Below, piece after piece: positions 1 to 6,502 of a DNA stretch of 9,469 bases. Made by a program: the position numbers and the translations under genes. The DNA comes from Limisphaerales bacterium (lineage in GTDB: Bacteria > Verrucomicrobiota > Verrucomicrobiae > Limisphaerales > UBA11358): assembly GCA_003152145.1 (NCBI GenBank), contig PLZL01000231.1:2805-12273 (forward strand). Reading direction: 5' to 3'. Position 1 is the stretch's first letter, and every line of letters begins with the position of its first letter. The notes under the pieces were generated by a model. The model saw only the letters and a program-made list of their open reading frames with translations. It had not been told where the DNA came from and did not search any database.

Positions 1-246
1 GGCATGGGGGATTTCTTTGGAGATATTGGATTGTTCGATCACGGCCCGCGATCCGCCAGCGTGGTCGTCAGAACGAGTTGTCTGCTGCTGAAGATTTCGG
101 TGGAGGCGTTTGAAAGACTGTCTCAGGACGCCACCGATTTGGCCACGCCTTTTCTCCGCGCCATCGCTAAAACGCTTGCCGCTCGCATTCGCACGGCCAA
201 TAAGCATCGCGGCGAGACCGTCAAGTTCTCGCATGCGTTGGAATAG
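1..246 (+). CDS. Cyclic-nucleotide-binding domain protein, C-terminal part (gene starts outside window)
   Basis: The reading frame is open from base 1 and ends at a TAG at 244-246, so only the last 81 or so residues are seen. They begin with the phosphate-binding cassette of a CRP/cNMP-binding beta-barrel: 'GDFFGDIGLFDHGPRSASV' has the family's FFGE-x-x-L...RSA pattern, with Asp where Glu is usual and with the ligand-phosphate Arg kept. A final beta strand (about 'CLLLKISVEAFERL') and helices follow ('ATPFLRAIAKTLAARI'). The protein ends there with no helix-turn-helix, so it is more likely a stand-alone cNMP sensor or the tail of a larger protein than a CRP-type transcription factor. It is chromosomal flank and reads toward the tRNA gene. 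The domain call is firm; the ligand and role are unknown. Confidence 0.85.
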   Translation, partial: GMGDFFGDIGLFDHGPRSASVVVRTSCLLLKISVEAFERLSQDATDLATPFLRAIAKTLAARIRTANKHRGETVKFSHALE

Positions 247-331
247 CGGTGGAAACGAGAGGAAGACAGTGCGGTTCAGAATCAACCTCGCCGCGCATCC
301 GCCTGAATCTTCGTGATTGAATAAGCGTGTG

Positions 332-357
332 CATTGGATAAGCTTTCCGCTCCAATG
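332..357. repeat. Inverted repeat just before the tRNA gene
   Basis: CATTGGA (332-338) and TCCAATG (351-357) are perfect inverted copies with a 12-nt spacer, ending three bases before the first base of the tRNA. It could be a weak hairpin closing the upstream gene, a leader structure in the tRNA precursor, or chance. A poor promoter-like pair (TTGAAT at 317-322 and TAAGCT at 339-344, 16 bp apart) overlaps it, but the -10 match is weak, so I do not list a promoter. Confidence 0.35.
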
Positions 358-360
358 GTT

Positions 361-440
<80 letters not shown>

Positions 441-443
441 AAT

Positions 444-460
444 TAACATTGATAACATTG
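444..460. repeat. Tandem 9-bp-spaced repeat next to attL
   Basis: TAACATTG occurs at 444-451 and again at 453-460, with a 9-bp period. It lies between the left attachment repeat and the integrase gene, where recombination accessory proteins such as an excisionase often bind. Only two copies exist, so chance is possible and the role is a guess. Confidence 0.35.
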
Positions 461-510
461 GCGAAAGTAAAGATTCGGCCAGTTGTCAAAGCGGGCCTGT
501 TTCTGCTGGC

Positions 511-528
511 GACACACTTTTGACACAG
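511..528. promoter_or_regulatory. Left pair of GACACA repeats: candidate arm-type integrase sites
   Basis: GACACAC (511-517) and GACACAG (522-528) are direct repeats spaced 11 bp apart. The same 11-bp pairing recurs near the right end (7621/7632 and 7650/7661). In lambda-type systems the integrase N-terminal domain binds such repeated arm sites at some distance from the core site; here they lie 71-88 bp from the attL repeat. The second copy overlaps the integrase start codon, so binding could also repress the gene. This is inference from position and pattern. Confidence 0.55.
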
Positions 529-1860
529 AAACCGGCGGAATTTGAGCCGGAAAGCGACCGAGCCGTGAGATTCCCAAAACGCATCAAATACCGTGGCAAG
601 ACGCTCGCCGTGATTTACGGAAGGTGCAAGGGGCGCGAATCATACCGCGTCGCGTGGCAGGTGGCAGGACAGCGGCGCATGGCGTCTTTCCCGTCCTACT
701 CACTCGCCAAACGCCATGCCGACGCGCTGGTGAAGGACTTGTCCAAAGGCTCGCAAGTCACCGCCCTGCATCCCGCGCAAGCCCGCGACGCGCTGGCCGC
801 TCTGGAACGTCTAGCGGACTTCTATCGCGCCACGGGTCGCCGTGTATCGCTGCTGGCCGTCGCCAGTGAATACGCCGAGGCTGCCCGGAAGCTGGACGGG
901 CGGACGCTGGCCGAGGCAGTGGAAGGTTTCCTGTCCAACGTGGCCACAATCAAACGGGTGGACTTGAACGCAGCCATTGAGCAGTTCGTCGAAAGCCGGA
1001 AATTGAGGACGGTTGCAAAGGACGGCAAACGTTCGCAATTGTCACCCGGCTGGCATTACATCGTCGCCATGTGGTTGCGCGAATTTGCGAAAGCATTTCC
1101 CGGCCACGCCGTTTGCGATTTGAGCCGTGAACACCTCACCGCCTATGTCAACGGCCACGGTGACGTTTCGCCCCGCACGCGGAACGGCAGGCGCAACGCG
1201 GTGAAGATGTTCCTGAAATGGGCAGTTGAACGCGATTACTTGGCCGCGAACCACCGTTTGCTTGTAGCTGATGGCATGGCGAAAGAGGTTGAGGATTTAG
1301 GCGAAGTGGAATTTTACACGCCGAAAGAACTGCGCGCCTTGCTCGAATCCAGCCAACGGCCAGAATTTCGATCCCTGCTTCCTGTTATCGCATTGGGCGG
1401 ATTAGCGGGACTGCGATTGCAGGAAATCGCGCGGCTGACCTGGGCGGATGTTTGGCGCGTGCCGGGGCATATCGAAATTGCGGCGACGAAAGCCAAGACA
1501 CGCCAGCGCCGCCTTGTGGAAATCGTTCCGGCTTTGGCCGCGTGGCTTGAACCGTTTTGCGGATTGGACGGCAGGGTTTGGGGCGACACACTGGACAATT
1601 TTCACGACCTGTTTGGCAAGTTGCGGGATGACGTGGGAATACCGGCGCGGCGCAACGGACTGCGCCATGCCTTTTGCACCTATCACTTCGCATTGAACGC
1701 CAACGAAAACCAGACCGCGCAACAAGCGGGCAACTCCCCCGCGATGATTCACGCGCATTACAAGGGACTCGCCACAAAAGCCGAGGCGGAAAAATGGTTC
1801 AACGTCATGCCGCCGGACGCGGCAAAGAATGTCATTCCGCTGCAAAAGATCAACCGATGA
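520..1860 (+). CDS. int: Tyrosine recombinase (site-specific integrase)
   Basis: This 446-residue protein is the likely integrase that joins the element to tRNA-Pro. Residues about 15-75 form a basic N-terminal region of the kind I associate with verrucomicrobial integrases ('SYRVAWQVAGQRRMASF'), possibly arm binding. A core-binding SAM-like domain follows at about 150-245. The catalytic domain, about 265-430, shows Arg299 in 'GLAGLRLQEIARLTW', a lysine hairpin near 324-326, Arg382 in 'NGLRHAF', and the nucleophile Tyr414 in 'HAHYKGL'. The usual first His of box II is Asn379 and the late His/Trp position is Asn405 ('GNS'); such changes occur in this group, so activity is still likely. The start is TTG at 520: no ATG precedes Met54 in frame, and the frame stays open back into the tRNA. 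The stop overlaps the next start as ATGA, implying coupled translation. Confidence 0.95.
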   Translation: MTQKPAEFEPESDRAVRFPKRIKYRGKTLAVIYGRCKGRESYRVAWQVAGQRRMASFPSYSLAKRHADALVKDLSKGSQVTALHPAQARDALAALERLADFYRATGRRVSLLAVASEYAEAARKLDGRTLAEAVEGFLSNVATIKRVDLNAAIEQFVESRKLRTVAKDGKRSQLSPGWHYIVAMWLREFAKAFPGHAVCDLSREHLTAYVNGHGDVSPRTRNGRRNAVKMFLKWAVERDYLAANHRLLVADGMAKEVEDLGEVEFYTPKELRALLESSQRPEFRSLLPVIALGGLAGLRLQEIARLTWADVWRVPGHIEIAATKAKTRQRRLVEIVPALAAWLEPFCGLDGRVWGDTLDNFHDLFGKLRDDVGIPARRNGLRHAFCTYHFALNANENQTAQQAGNSPAMIHAHYKGLATKAEAEKWFNVMPPDAAKNVIPLQKINR

Positions 1861-2924
1861 ATCTTCCAACGCCCATTGGACTTTTGCAGGAGAAAGGCTT
1901 AATCGGCGAAATCTTGCGCCAGTTGCCGCGCACAGTGTTGGATGAAGCAGAGAGGCAGGATGATCCGTGGTCTTGGCTTGCCAAGTGGGTTAAGAAAAAC
2001 CGCATTGAACACTGGGGCATTAGCACAGTTGAAATGCGCGATGTCGAATATGCGACGTTGGAAAAGGAAGGGTTCAAACGAATAGACTCTGGCATTTATT
2101 CAGCCGGACACAGCGCGAAAATTTATCATGGAGTGCGGACTCGTGAAGTTCATTTTTATCCCCATAAACACGACTCTACAAAAATTGTCAGGCGTATCGT
2201 GAGGGACGAATACTGGCCTGACGGTATCCGCAAAACATTTGTAGCGGCGGCGAGCCAGCGCGAGGCGGAACTGCGGCTGGCCGAAATTGCGCGTGGCGGC
2301 GGTTCAATTTCCCAAAGCTGGCGTTTGAAGCTTCGCGCCGCACAAAAAAGTGGCGACCGAAAAACGGCTGACCACTGGGCGGATAAAGTGACGGCTTCAA
2401 TCCTGCAATGGGAGCCGGGCAGGCAGTGGCTTTTGTATGATAAAGTTGAAGCTTTGAACGCGCCTCCTGCAATACGCGAAGTGGCAAAACAAAAATATGA
2501 GGCGGGTTACAACGCCGATGTCCGCCGTTTGGGGAAAAAGAAGGCTGATGAAAAATGGAAAGGCAAAAAAACTCCACAACGATTCAAGCTGGACACCAAC
2601 GGCGACAAAATAGCGGCGGCGATGACAATGGAATGGTTGGCTGTCGGTCAGAGTGGATTTCCCGGCCTTTGTTTCATGTCGGATGAACTTTTGGCACAGC
2701 TTCTTGGTCATACCTTGCCACTTCCAAGCCTGTTGTCTGACAGAATCCGTGGCGGGAAATTCATCTGGGCGATTCGCAAACGTGTCGGCTTAAAACAAGC
2801 GGAAATTCTTTTCAACGGAATTGAAAAAGTCGCCGACAGAAAATGGGCGATACTCAATCTGCGCGGAGAAAAAACCCACTCGATTACTCTGCTGCCGGTT
2901 AAGCCGCTTCCACCAAAATTGTAG
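1857..2924 (+). CDS. Unknown 355-aa protein coupled to the integrase
   Basis: I do not recognise this protein. The ATG at 1857 overlaps the integrase stop as ATGA, which picks this start over earlier in-frame codons inside the integrase gene. It is soluble-looking, with no signal peptide or membrane segment. Residues about 1-60 are helical and Trp-rich ('DPWSWLAKWVKKNRIEHWG'). Residues 60-135 look like an alpha/beta segment with a His/charged stretch ('REVHFYPHKHDSTKIVRRI'). A helical, very Lys-rich middle spans about 155-245 ('RRLGKKKADEKWKGKK'), and the C-terminal 100 residues resemble a helical DNA-binding module ('SDELLAQLLGHTLPLPS'). Placement between integrase and excisionase-like genes suggests a DNA-related role in recombination or replication, but no catalytic motif supports a specific function. 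Confidence 0.85.
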   Translation: MNLPTPIGLLQEKGLIGEILRQLPRTVLDEAERQDDPWSWLAKWVKKNRIEHWGISTVEMRDVEYATLEKEGFKRIDSGIYSAGHSAKIYHGVRTREVHFYPHKHDSTKIVRRIVRDEYWPDGIRKTFVAAASQREAELRLAEIARGGGSISQSWRLKLRAAQKSGDRKTADHWADKVTASILQWEPGRQWLLYDKVEALNAPPAIREVAKQKYEAGYNADVRRLGKKKADEKWKGKKTPQRFKLDTNGDKIAAAMTMEWLAVGQSGFPGLCFMSDELLAQLLGHTLPLPSLLSDRIRGGKFIWAIRKRVGLKQAEILFNGIEKVADRKWAILNLRGEKTHSITLLPVKPLPPKL

Positions 2925-2933
2925 GACGACCAG

Positions 2934-2966
2934 ACCATGTTGCCTGCTTTAAGGTGCAGGCATGGT
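2934..2966 (+). promoter_or_regulatory. Hairpin over the start of the excisionase-like gene
   Basis: ACCATG (2934-2939) pairs with CATGGT (2961-2966) and CCTGC (2943-2947) with GCAGG (2956-2960), with a 3-nt bulge (TTG) on the left side. The 8-nt loop TTTAAGGT holds the likely Shine-Dalgarno bases AAGG, and the ATG start codon at 2962 lies in the outer stem. As RNA this could limit initiation at the gene; as DNA it could be an operator for the HTH protein. The pairing is seen directly; the function is inferred. Confidence 0.55.
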
Positions 2967-3258
2967 TACTGAATCATATCAACCTGCACCGGCGCGCGAG
3001 GATGCAAACATCTCCGCCGAAAACCAACCGCAGACACGGCTCCCTCGTGAATCTGAAAGGCGTTTTGAATCCGATAAGGAACTCAAAACATTCATAGACG
3101 AAAAAGAATTTTTGCGGCGCATTCCTGTGAGTCGCCGGACAGCCTTCACTTGGGTTCAATCTGGAAAACTGCCCTGCGTCAAAATTGGCCGTCGAAAACT
3201 TTTCCACTGGCCGAGCGTTGAGGCAGCGCTTTTGCGCCAACAACGGGGGATGGAATGA
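2962..3258 (+). CDS. Excisionase-family helix-turn-helix protein
   Basis: This 98-residue protein has a disordered N-terminal half (1-42) and a MerR/excisionase-type winged helix at about 44-95: 'FLRRIPVSRRTAFTWVQSGK' (HTH), then the wing 'LPCVKIGRRKLFHW' and 'PSVEAALLRQQ'. This is the common small DNA-binding domain (HTH_17 type) of excisionases and element regulators. As the only such protein near the integrase it is the best candidate recombination directionality factor, binding near an att site, and it may also control the operon. The ATG at 2962 is preceded by AAGG at a suitable distance, within a hairpin. The stop overlaps the next start as ATGA (3255-3258). Transcription regulator and not excisionase is the alternative. 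Confidence 0.85.
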   Translation: MVTESYQPAPAREDANISAENQPQTRLPRESERRFESDKELKTFIDEKEFLRRIPVSRRTAFTWVQSGKLPCVKIGRRKLFHWPSVEAALLRQQRGME

Positions 3259-3527
3259 AAACGGAAACTATCGGCAACCGCGAATTGTGCGCGTGGCAAA
3301 CCGCGCCCGGCGTTTGCTGGGTTCAAACCCGCTCGCCACAGTTCGCCCGCAAGCTTTCGCAGCGAAGTGATTCCCGCCTTGTAGCGCGGGGCGTTGCGGG
3401 CGGGTATCTCCGCACCTTTGAATTTCCGCACGGGCTGGCATGGGCGCGGCGTTTGGTTGCTCGTTACACCAAAAACGGGACGGCGACTAATGCGCGGAAA
3501 TCCGCGCCCGTTTGTCCGCCCCGCTAA
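3255..3527 (+). CDS. Unknown small basic protein (90 aa)
   Basis: The ATG overlaps the stop of the excisionase-like gene (ATGA at 3255-3258), and the next gene begins 17 bp after this stop at its preferred ATG. The position supports a real, translationally coupled gene. The protein is basic, with Trp and Arg spread through it. Residues 9-70 look folded ('ELCAWQTAPGVCWVQTRS', 'GGYLRTFEFPHGLAWARRLV') and the last 20 are probably flexible. It has no signal peptide, membrane segment or motif I know. A role with the primase-like protein or in DNA binding is possible from context only. Confidence 0.7.
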   Translation: MKTETIGNRELCAWQTAPGVCWVQTRSPQFARKLSQRSDSRLVARGVAGGYLRTFEFPHGLAWARRLVARYTKNGTATNARKSAPVCPPR

Positions 3528-3544
3528 CAACTGGCAAAAGCCGG

Positions 3545-4741
3545 ATGACGACGCCATCCAACATCTCCACGCCTATTTCCTTTGGCTTGGACGTGACCAA
3601 GCCCGGCAAGCTGGAAACGCGCTCCACCGGCGACGTGTTGGTGGATATTCAGTCCGGCGTGTGGCAAGAACCAGTTCTGCGCGTCCGTTCGCTACCGCAC
3701 GACAGCGACGAGCAAAAAGCCGCTAAAAAGTTGCTGCCTTATGCGACATGGGCGGGCGTATTCGGCTACCGCGCCAATGAAAGATTGCTCCAGCACTCCG
3801 GTCAAATCGGCGTTGATCTGGATGACCTGGGCGAAGCCAAAGCCGTTTCCACAATTCAAAACGCCGTCGCCGACAGATTTTGTCTCGCCGCGTTCCGTTC
3901 AATTCGAGGTGAAGGTGTCCGGTTGCTTTTCAGAATCTCGCCTTGCTCGCCGGAAAATCACGCCATCGCCTTTGAACAAACCGCCGAACACGTCCGCAAC
4001 ACCTACGGCTGCGAGGTTGACGAATCCGGCAAGGACGTTTCCCGCGCCAGCTTCGTCAGCTTTGACCGTGGTTTGTGGGTTAATCCATCTGCCGATGTTC
4101 TACCGATAATCCTGCCTGTGTCACACAGCGGTATTGGGGGGATTACTCGCTGTGTGCCATCTGTCTATGGTGGACAACTGGCTTTGACCTGCTGGAATTG
4201 GTTTGGGCAGCATCATGCCAACATCGCGCCGGTGTCCGGCGATACGGTTAAAACGCACAAAAACATTTTGAATTTAGGTTTGGCTATCGCCCTTCACGCC
4301 GAACGTATCAAAGAGAAGTTGACCGCCCGGCAAATTGATTTGGCGTTTGAATCATGGTGGCGGGAACACCACAAGCAGGGTGTCCGGCTGCGTTGCTCGC
4401 CTGACGAATACCGGCGCGAGTTGCGCCAGAGCATTGAAGGGGCGCAGCGGAAATGCTGGTTCAAATCCGCCGCTGAAAAATGGCTGCGATGGACGCGGAA
4501 CAAAGATTTTCCGCACGATGCCATGCCGCCAGAAAAGATTTTGTTCGCCATCCGCCAGCATTGTGCCGACGCCGGGAGTGACGAATTTTTTCTTGGAGCG
4601 CGGGACGCTGGCCTAGTGGCGGGTGTTAGCTACCGCACGGCTGCCCGCGTCATCCACAAACTTTGCGCCGACAGCCATCTGGAAAAAATCGGCGACCGGC
4701 GGCAACCACGCCACGCCCAAACCTACCGACTGAAAAGATGA
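3545..4741 (+). CDS. VirE_N/BT4734-like primase-type replication protein
   Basis: This 398-residue protein has two parts. Residues about 40-190 match the VirE N-terminal (BT4734/BF3469) domain, related to archaeo-eukaryotic primase folds: 'GYRANERLLQHSGQIGVDLD' with acidic residues 91, 93 and 94, then 'AAFRSIRGEGVRLLFRI' (S119-G124), His139, and 'CEVDESGKDVSRASFVSFD' (156-174). Residues about 235-310 are helical like a primase C-terminal domain, and about 325-395 look like a winged helix ('LVAGVSYRTAARVIHKL'). No Walker A helicase motif is present, unlike larger relatives, so host or helper helicase would be needed. The likely role is priming replication of the excised element. I chose ATG 3545; a TTG at 3512 overlapping the previous gene is possible. 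The stop overlaps the next start (ATGA, 4738-4741). Confidence 0.8.
   Translation: MTTPSNISTPISFGLDVTKPGKLETRSTGDVLVDIQSGVWQEPVLRVRSLPHDSDEQKAAKKLLPYATWAGVFGYRANERLLQHSGQIGVDLDDLGEAKAVSTIQNAVADRFCLAAFRSIRGEGVRLLFRISPCSPENHAIAFEQTAEHVRNTYGCEVDESGKDVSRASFVSFDRGLWVNPSADVLPIILPVSHSGIGGITRCVPSVYGGQLALTCWNWFGQHHANIAPVSGDTVKTHKNILNLGLAIALHAERIKEKLTARQIDLAFESWWREHHKQGVRLRCSPDEYRRELRQSIEGAQRKCWFKSAAEKWLRWTRNKDFPHDAMPPEKILFAIRQHCADAGSDEFFLGARDAGLVAGVSYRTAARVIHKLCADSHLEKIGDRRQPRHAQTYRLKR
4116..4156. repeat. Nested palindromes inside the primase-like gene
   Basis: CTGTGT-C-ACACAG (4116-4128) is a perfect 6-bp palindrome around one base. The sequence CACACAGCG (4122-4130) also pairs perfectly with CGCTGTGTG (4148-4156) across a 17-nt spacer. 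Its left half, CTGTGTC, is the reverse complement of the GACACAG repeat found at the element ends. It encodes the linker between the primase-like domain and the helical part, where sequence is free to vary. A replication origin or regulatory site is possible; chance cannot be excluded. Confidence 0.5.
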
Positions 4742-4965
4742 CACCACCCAAACCACCAACCACCCGACGCGGCCAGCGTCACGCCTACCACAAAGCCACG
4801 CAGTCGCAAATTGACGAGCGGCACGGGTATGTCGCACGATTGCTCCGCGCCGGAAAAACCAAGTCGCAACTTCACCGCGCCGTCCGGGAGAAATTCGGTG
4901 TCGAATGGCGTCAGTGTGATCGGTATATCGCGTGGCTGGCAAAATCGGATGCCCCGAATACATGA
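4738..4965 (+). CDS. Unknown small basic protein (75 aa), last gene of the operon
   Basis: The ATG at 4738 overlaps the stop of the primase-like gene as ATGA, which selects it over a longer in-frame start at 4663. The first 20 residues are Pro/Arg/Lys-rich and flexible ('MTPPKPPTTRRGQRHAYHKA'). Residues 22-70 form a likely three-helix HTH-like unit ('RLLRAGKTKSQLHRAVREKF', then 'WRQCDRYIAWLAK'), of the type seen in small DNA-binding or replication-accessory proteins. No family name is secure. It could assist the primase-like protein or regulate the operon. It is followed by a terminator-like hairpin, fitting the operon end. Confidence 0.7.
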   Translation: MTPPKPPTTRRGQRHAYHKATQSQIDERHGYVARLLRAGKTKSQLHRAVREKFGVEWRQCDRYIAWLAKSDAPNT

Positions 4966-5005
4966 CTCGCACGAGCAACGGCGCGTTTTCTGAAGCTCTC
5001 TTTTC

Positions 5006-5133
5006 TTCTCGCTACACGCCCGGTGACGCGCGGCTCTCACCGGGGATTTCCCCCTGCGTAGCTGCCGCTGCCCGCCCCGCGATTTTCTCGCTATTTTCCC
5101 TTTGTATTCTCGCGTGCTACATTTTAGCGAGAA
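5006..5133. repeat. TTCTCGC repeat cluster in the intergenic region
   Basis: The motif TTCTCGC occurs three times in direct orientation (5006-5012, 5085-5091, 5107-5113) and once inverted as GCGAGAA (5127-5133). Two direct copies extend to TTCTCGCTA, and TTTCTCGCTA (5084-5093) pairs perfectly over 10 bp with TAGCGAGAAA (5125-5134). CGCGTG (5111-5116) can also pair with CACGCG (5135-5140), so alternative or pseudoknot folds are possible. The cluster lies in the 292-bp gap between the replication operon and the secreted-protein gene, where an origin (iterons) or an operator/promoter would be expected. Confidence 0.5.
5019..5044 (+). terminator. Terminator-like hairpin after the recombination/replication operon
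   Basis: CCCGGTGA (5019-5026) and TCACCGGG (5037-5044) form a perfect 8-bp GC-rich stem with a 10-nt loop, followed by GATTTCCCCC. It sits 53 bp after the stop of the last operon gene. The T tract is short, so intrinsic termination would be weak, but placement and stem strength fit. Confidence 0.5.
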
Positions 5134-5257
5134 ACACGCGGGAATTTATTGGGGTTTTACGGTAAATAAGCGTGAATCAAAGCTGACTCCTACATGGCTC
5201 GCGCAAAAGTCGCTTGCAAAATTGGCTGGCAGTGGTTCAATCGTCAGCGTTCCGAAA

Positions 5258-6280
5258 GTGAAAACTCAAATCTTGTTCGTTGCATTGATCGCGCTCGTTG
5301 TAGCGGCGGTGAAACTGCCAGCGCAGTCAATGCAGACGCTTTACTCTTTCAATGGCACCAATGCCGCACTCCCAAAACTCTCCGCCGCAGATGTGGATGA
5401 TCCTGAAAACAAACCTGACCCGCTGGGGATTGAAAAAGATTCAGGAACTTCCAATTCACCGAAGTCCAAAATCAAGGCGATTGACTTTTTGAATGGCAAG
5501 AAGGGCGGTTTTGACCCTTCTTTGCTTGAACCGGTTCAACCGCCCACTCTTACGGGACACGCATTGGCAACCAATGTCTTTGACCAATTCGACGAGATGA
5601 ATGCGCCCGTTAAAACAAAAAGCACGTTGACCTTTACGGAGGCTGATTTTTCAAAAACTAACAAAGCACTCACAGACGAAGAGGTTGGGTTTGTGCCGGA
5701 TTGGGCGAGCACCAAAGCGATCGAACTCAAACCAGATTTAGCGGAGCGGGATCAGAAGATAATTGTTACGCGCACCGGAAAGGTTTATCGAAATGTAGAG
5801 GTTTTGGGCATTGATCCAGATGCCATCTCTTTCAAAAGTTCGATGTCAAATAATATAGAGTATTGCGTAATTTCATTGGCAGACCTTTCAACCAATTTGC
5901 AACAGCGTTTTGGATACGATCCCCAAAAAGCTCTGCAATATAAAAATCAAAGAGCGCAACTGGCTGCCAATTATCAAGCGTATCAGGCCGAACTCCAAAA
6001 ACTTCAGGCCAAACAAAACCGCGAAGCTGCCCTACAAGCTGCCGAACGAGGCTACCAAGTTGCCGAACAAAACTACGAAGCTGCCAAAGCCAAATATGAT
6101 GATTTTCTGAAAGAGCAGCAAACGGACGCGCTACGACGGGCTGTTGCTGCACAGGAACGACAAGCGGACGCATTGGAGCAGCAAAATTTCCAACAGCGAT
6201 GGCAGGGAATTGAACAAAATTCAATGCAGCAAGAATTGTTGTGGAAACTTAATGATATTGATTGGGATTTGCGAAAGTGA
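5258..6280 (+). CDS. Secreted coiled-coil protein with a verrucomicrobial 'GKVYRNVEV' module
   Basis: From the GTG at 5258 the protein has 340 residues. Residues 1-24 form a signal peptide ('MKTQILFVALIALVVAAVKL', cleavage probably after PAQS). Start evidence is only this signal: no ribosome site is visible, the frame stays open upstream to a TTG at 5102, and an ATG lies at 5330. Residues 25-160 are low in structure; the opening 'QTLYSFNGTNAALP' resembles the start of a Gloeo_Verruco beta-propeller repeat, but no further repeat follows. Residues 165-222 ('TRTGKVYRNVEVLGIDPDAI' ... 'LADLSTNLQQRFGYDP') match a module I know from secreted Verrucomicrobiota proteins. Residues 225-325 are a Gln/Ala/Glu-rich coiled coil. 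It is probably periplasmic or envelope-bound cargo. Function is unknown; it stands apart from the replication genes. Confidence 0.8.
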   Translation: MKTQILFVALIALVVAAVKLPAQSMQTLYSFNGTNAALPKLSAADVDDPENKPDPLGIEKDSGTSNSPKSKIKAIDFLNGKKGGFDPSLLEPVQPPTLTGHALATNVFDQFDEMNAPVKTKSTLTFTEADFSKTNKALTDEEVGFVPDWASTKAIELKPDLAERDQKIIVTRTGKVYRNVEVLGIDPDAISFKSSMSNNIEYCVISLADLSTNLQQRFGYDPQKALQYKNQRAQLAANYQAYQAELQKLQAKQNREAALQAAERGYQVAEQNYEAAKAKYDDFLKEQQTDALRRAVAAQERQADALEQQNFQQRWQGIEQNSMQQELLWKLNDIDWDLRK

Positions 6281-6301
6281 TTAAGAAATTCGCAAGCCGC
6301 C

Positions 6302-6352
6302 TCCGCGAATTTGTCGGCAAGAATTTCAGCCATGCTGAAAACAGGTCGCGGA
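6302..6352. terminator. Stem-loops between convergent genes
   Basis: TTTCAGC (6324-6330) and GCTGAAA (6334-6340) form a 7-bp stem with a 3-nt loop. It is nested inside TCCGCGA (6302-6308) and TCGCGGA (6346-6352), which also pair perfectly. The structure lies 22 bp after the secreted-protein stop and ahead of the end of the minus-strand gene, so it may act as a bidirectional terminator. No U tract follows. Confidence 0.4.
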
Positions 6353-6400
6353 AAATTCGGATTGAACGCCCATTGACAACTCAAATTCCTGTGAGTTATT

Positions 6401-6419
6401 ATTGCAAATCGTTTGCAAT
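6401..6419. repeat. AT-rich palindrome ATTGCAAA-TCG-TTTGCAAT
   Basis: Two perfect 8-bp inverted arms with a 3-nt centre lie between two convergent genes (ends at 6280 and 6503). The shape suits a dimeric regulator site or a weak hairpin followed by TAAAAA. Because no promoter for a plus-strand gene is supported here, a transcription end is the more economical reading. Confidence 0.4.
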
Positions 6420-6502
6420 TAAAAATGAAAGCACCGGCACGCCAACGGGAAAAAACCGAATTCGACATCCACGCCAAAACGGATTCTTTCCGGCAGTTGC
6501 TA

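Noticed and set aside
1402..1869. Minus-strand open frame of 155 codons inside the integrase gene
   Set aside because: It is a shadow of the integrase, whose catalytic motifs are clear on the other strand.
2107..2113. Another GACACAG copy in the 355-aa protein gene
   Set aside because: It is a single isolated copy inside coding sequence, about what chance predicts for a 7-mer.
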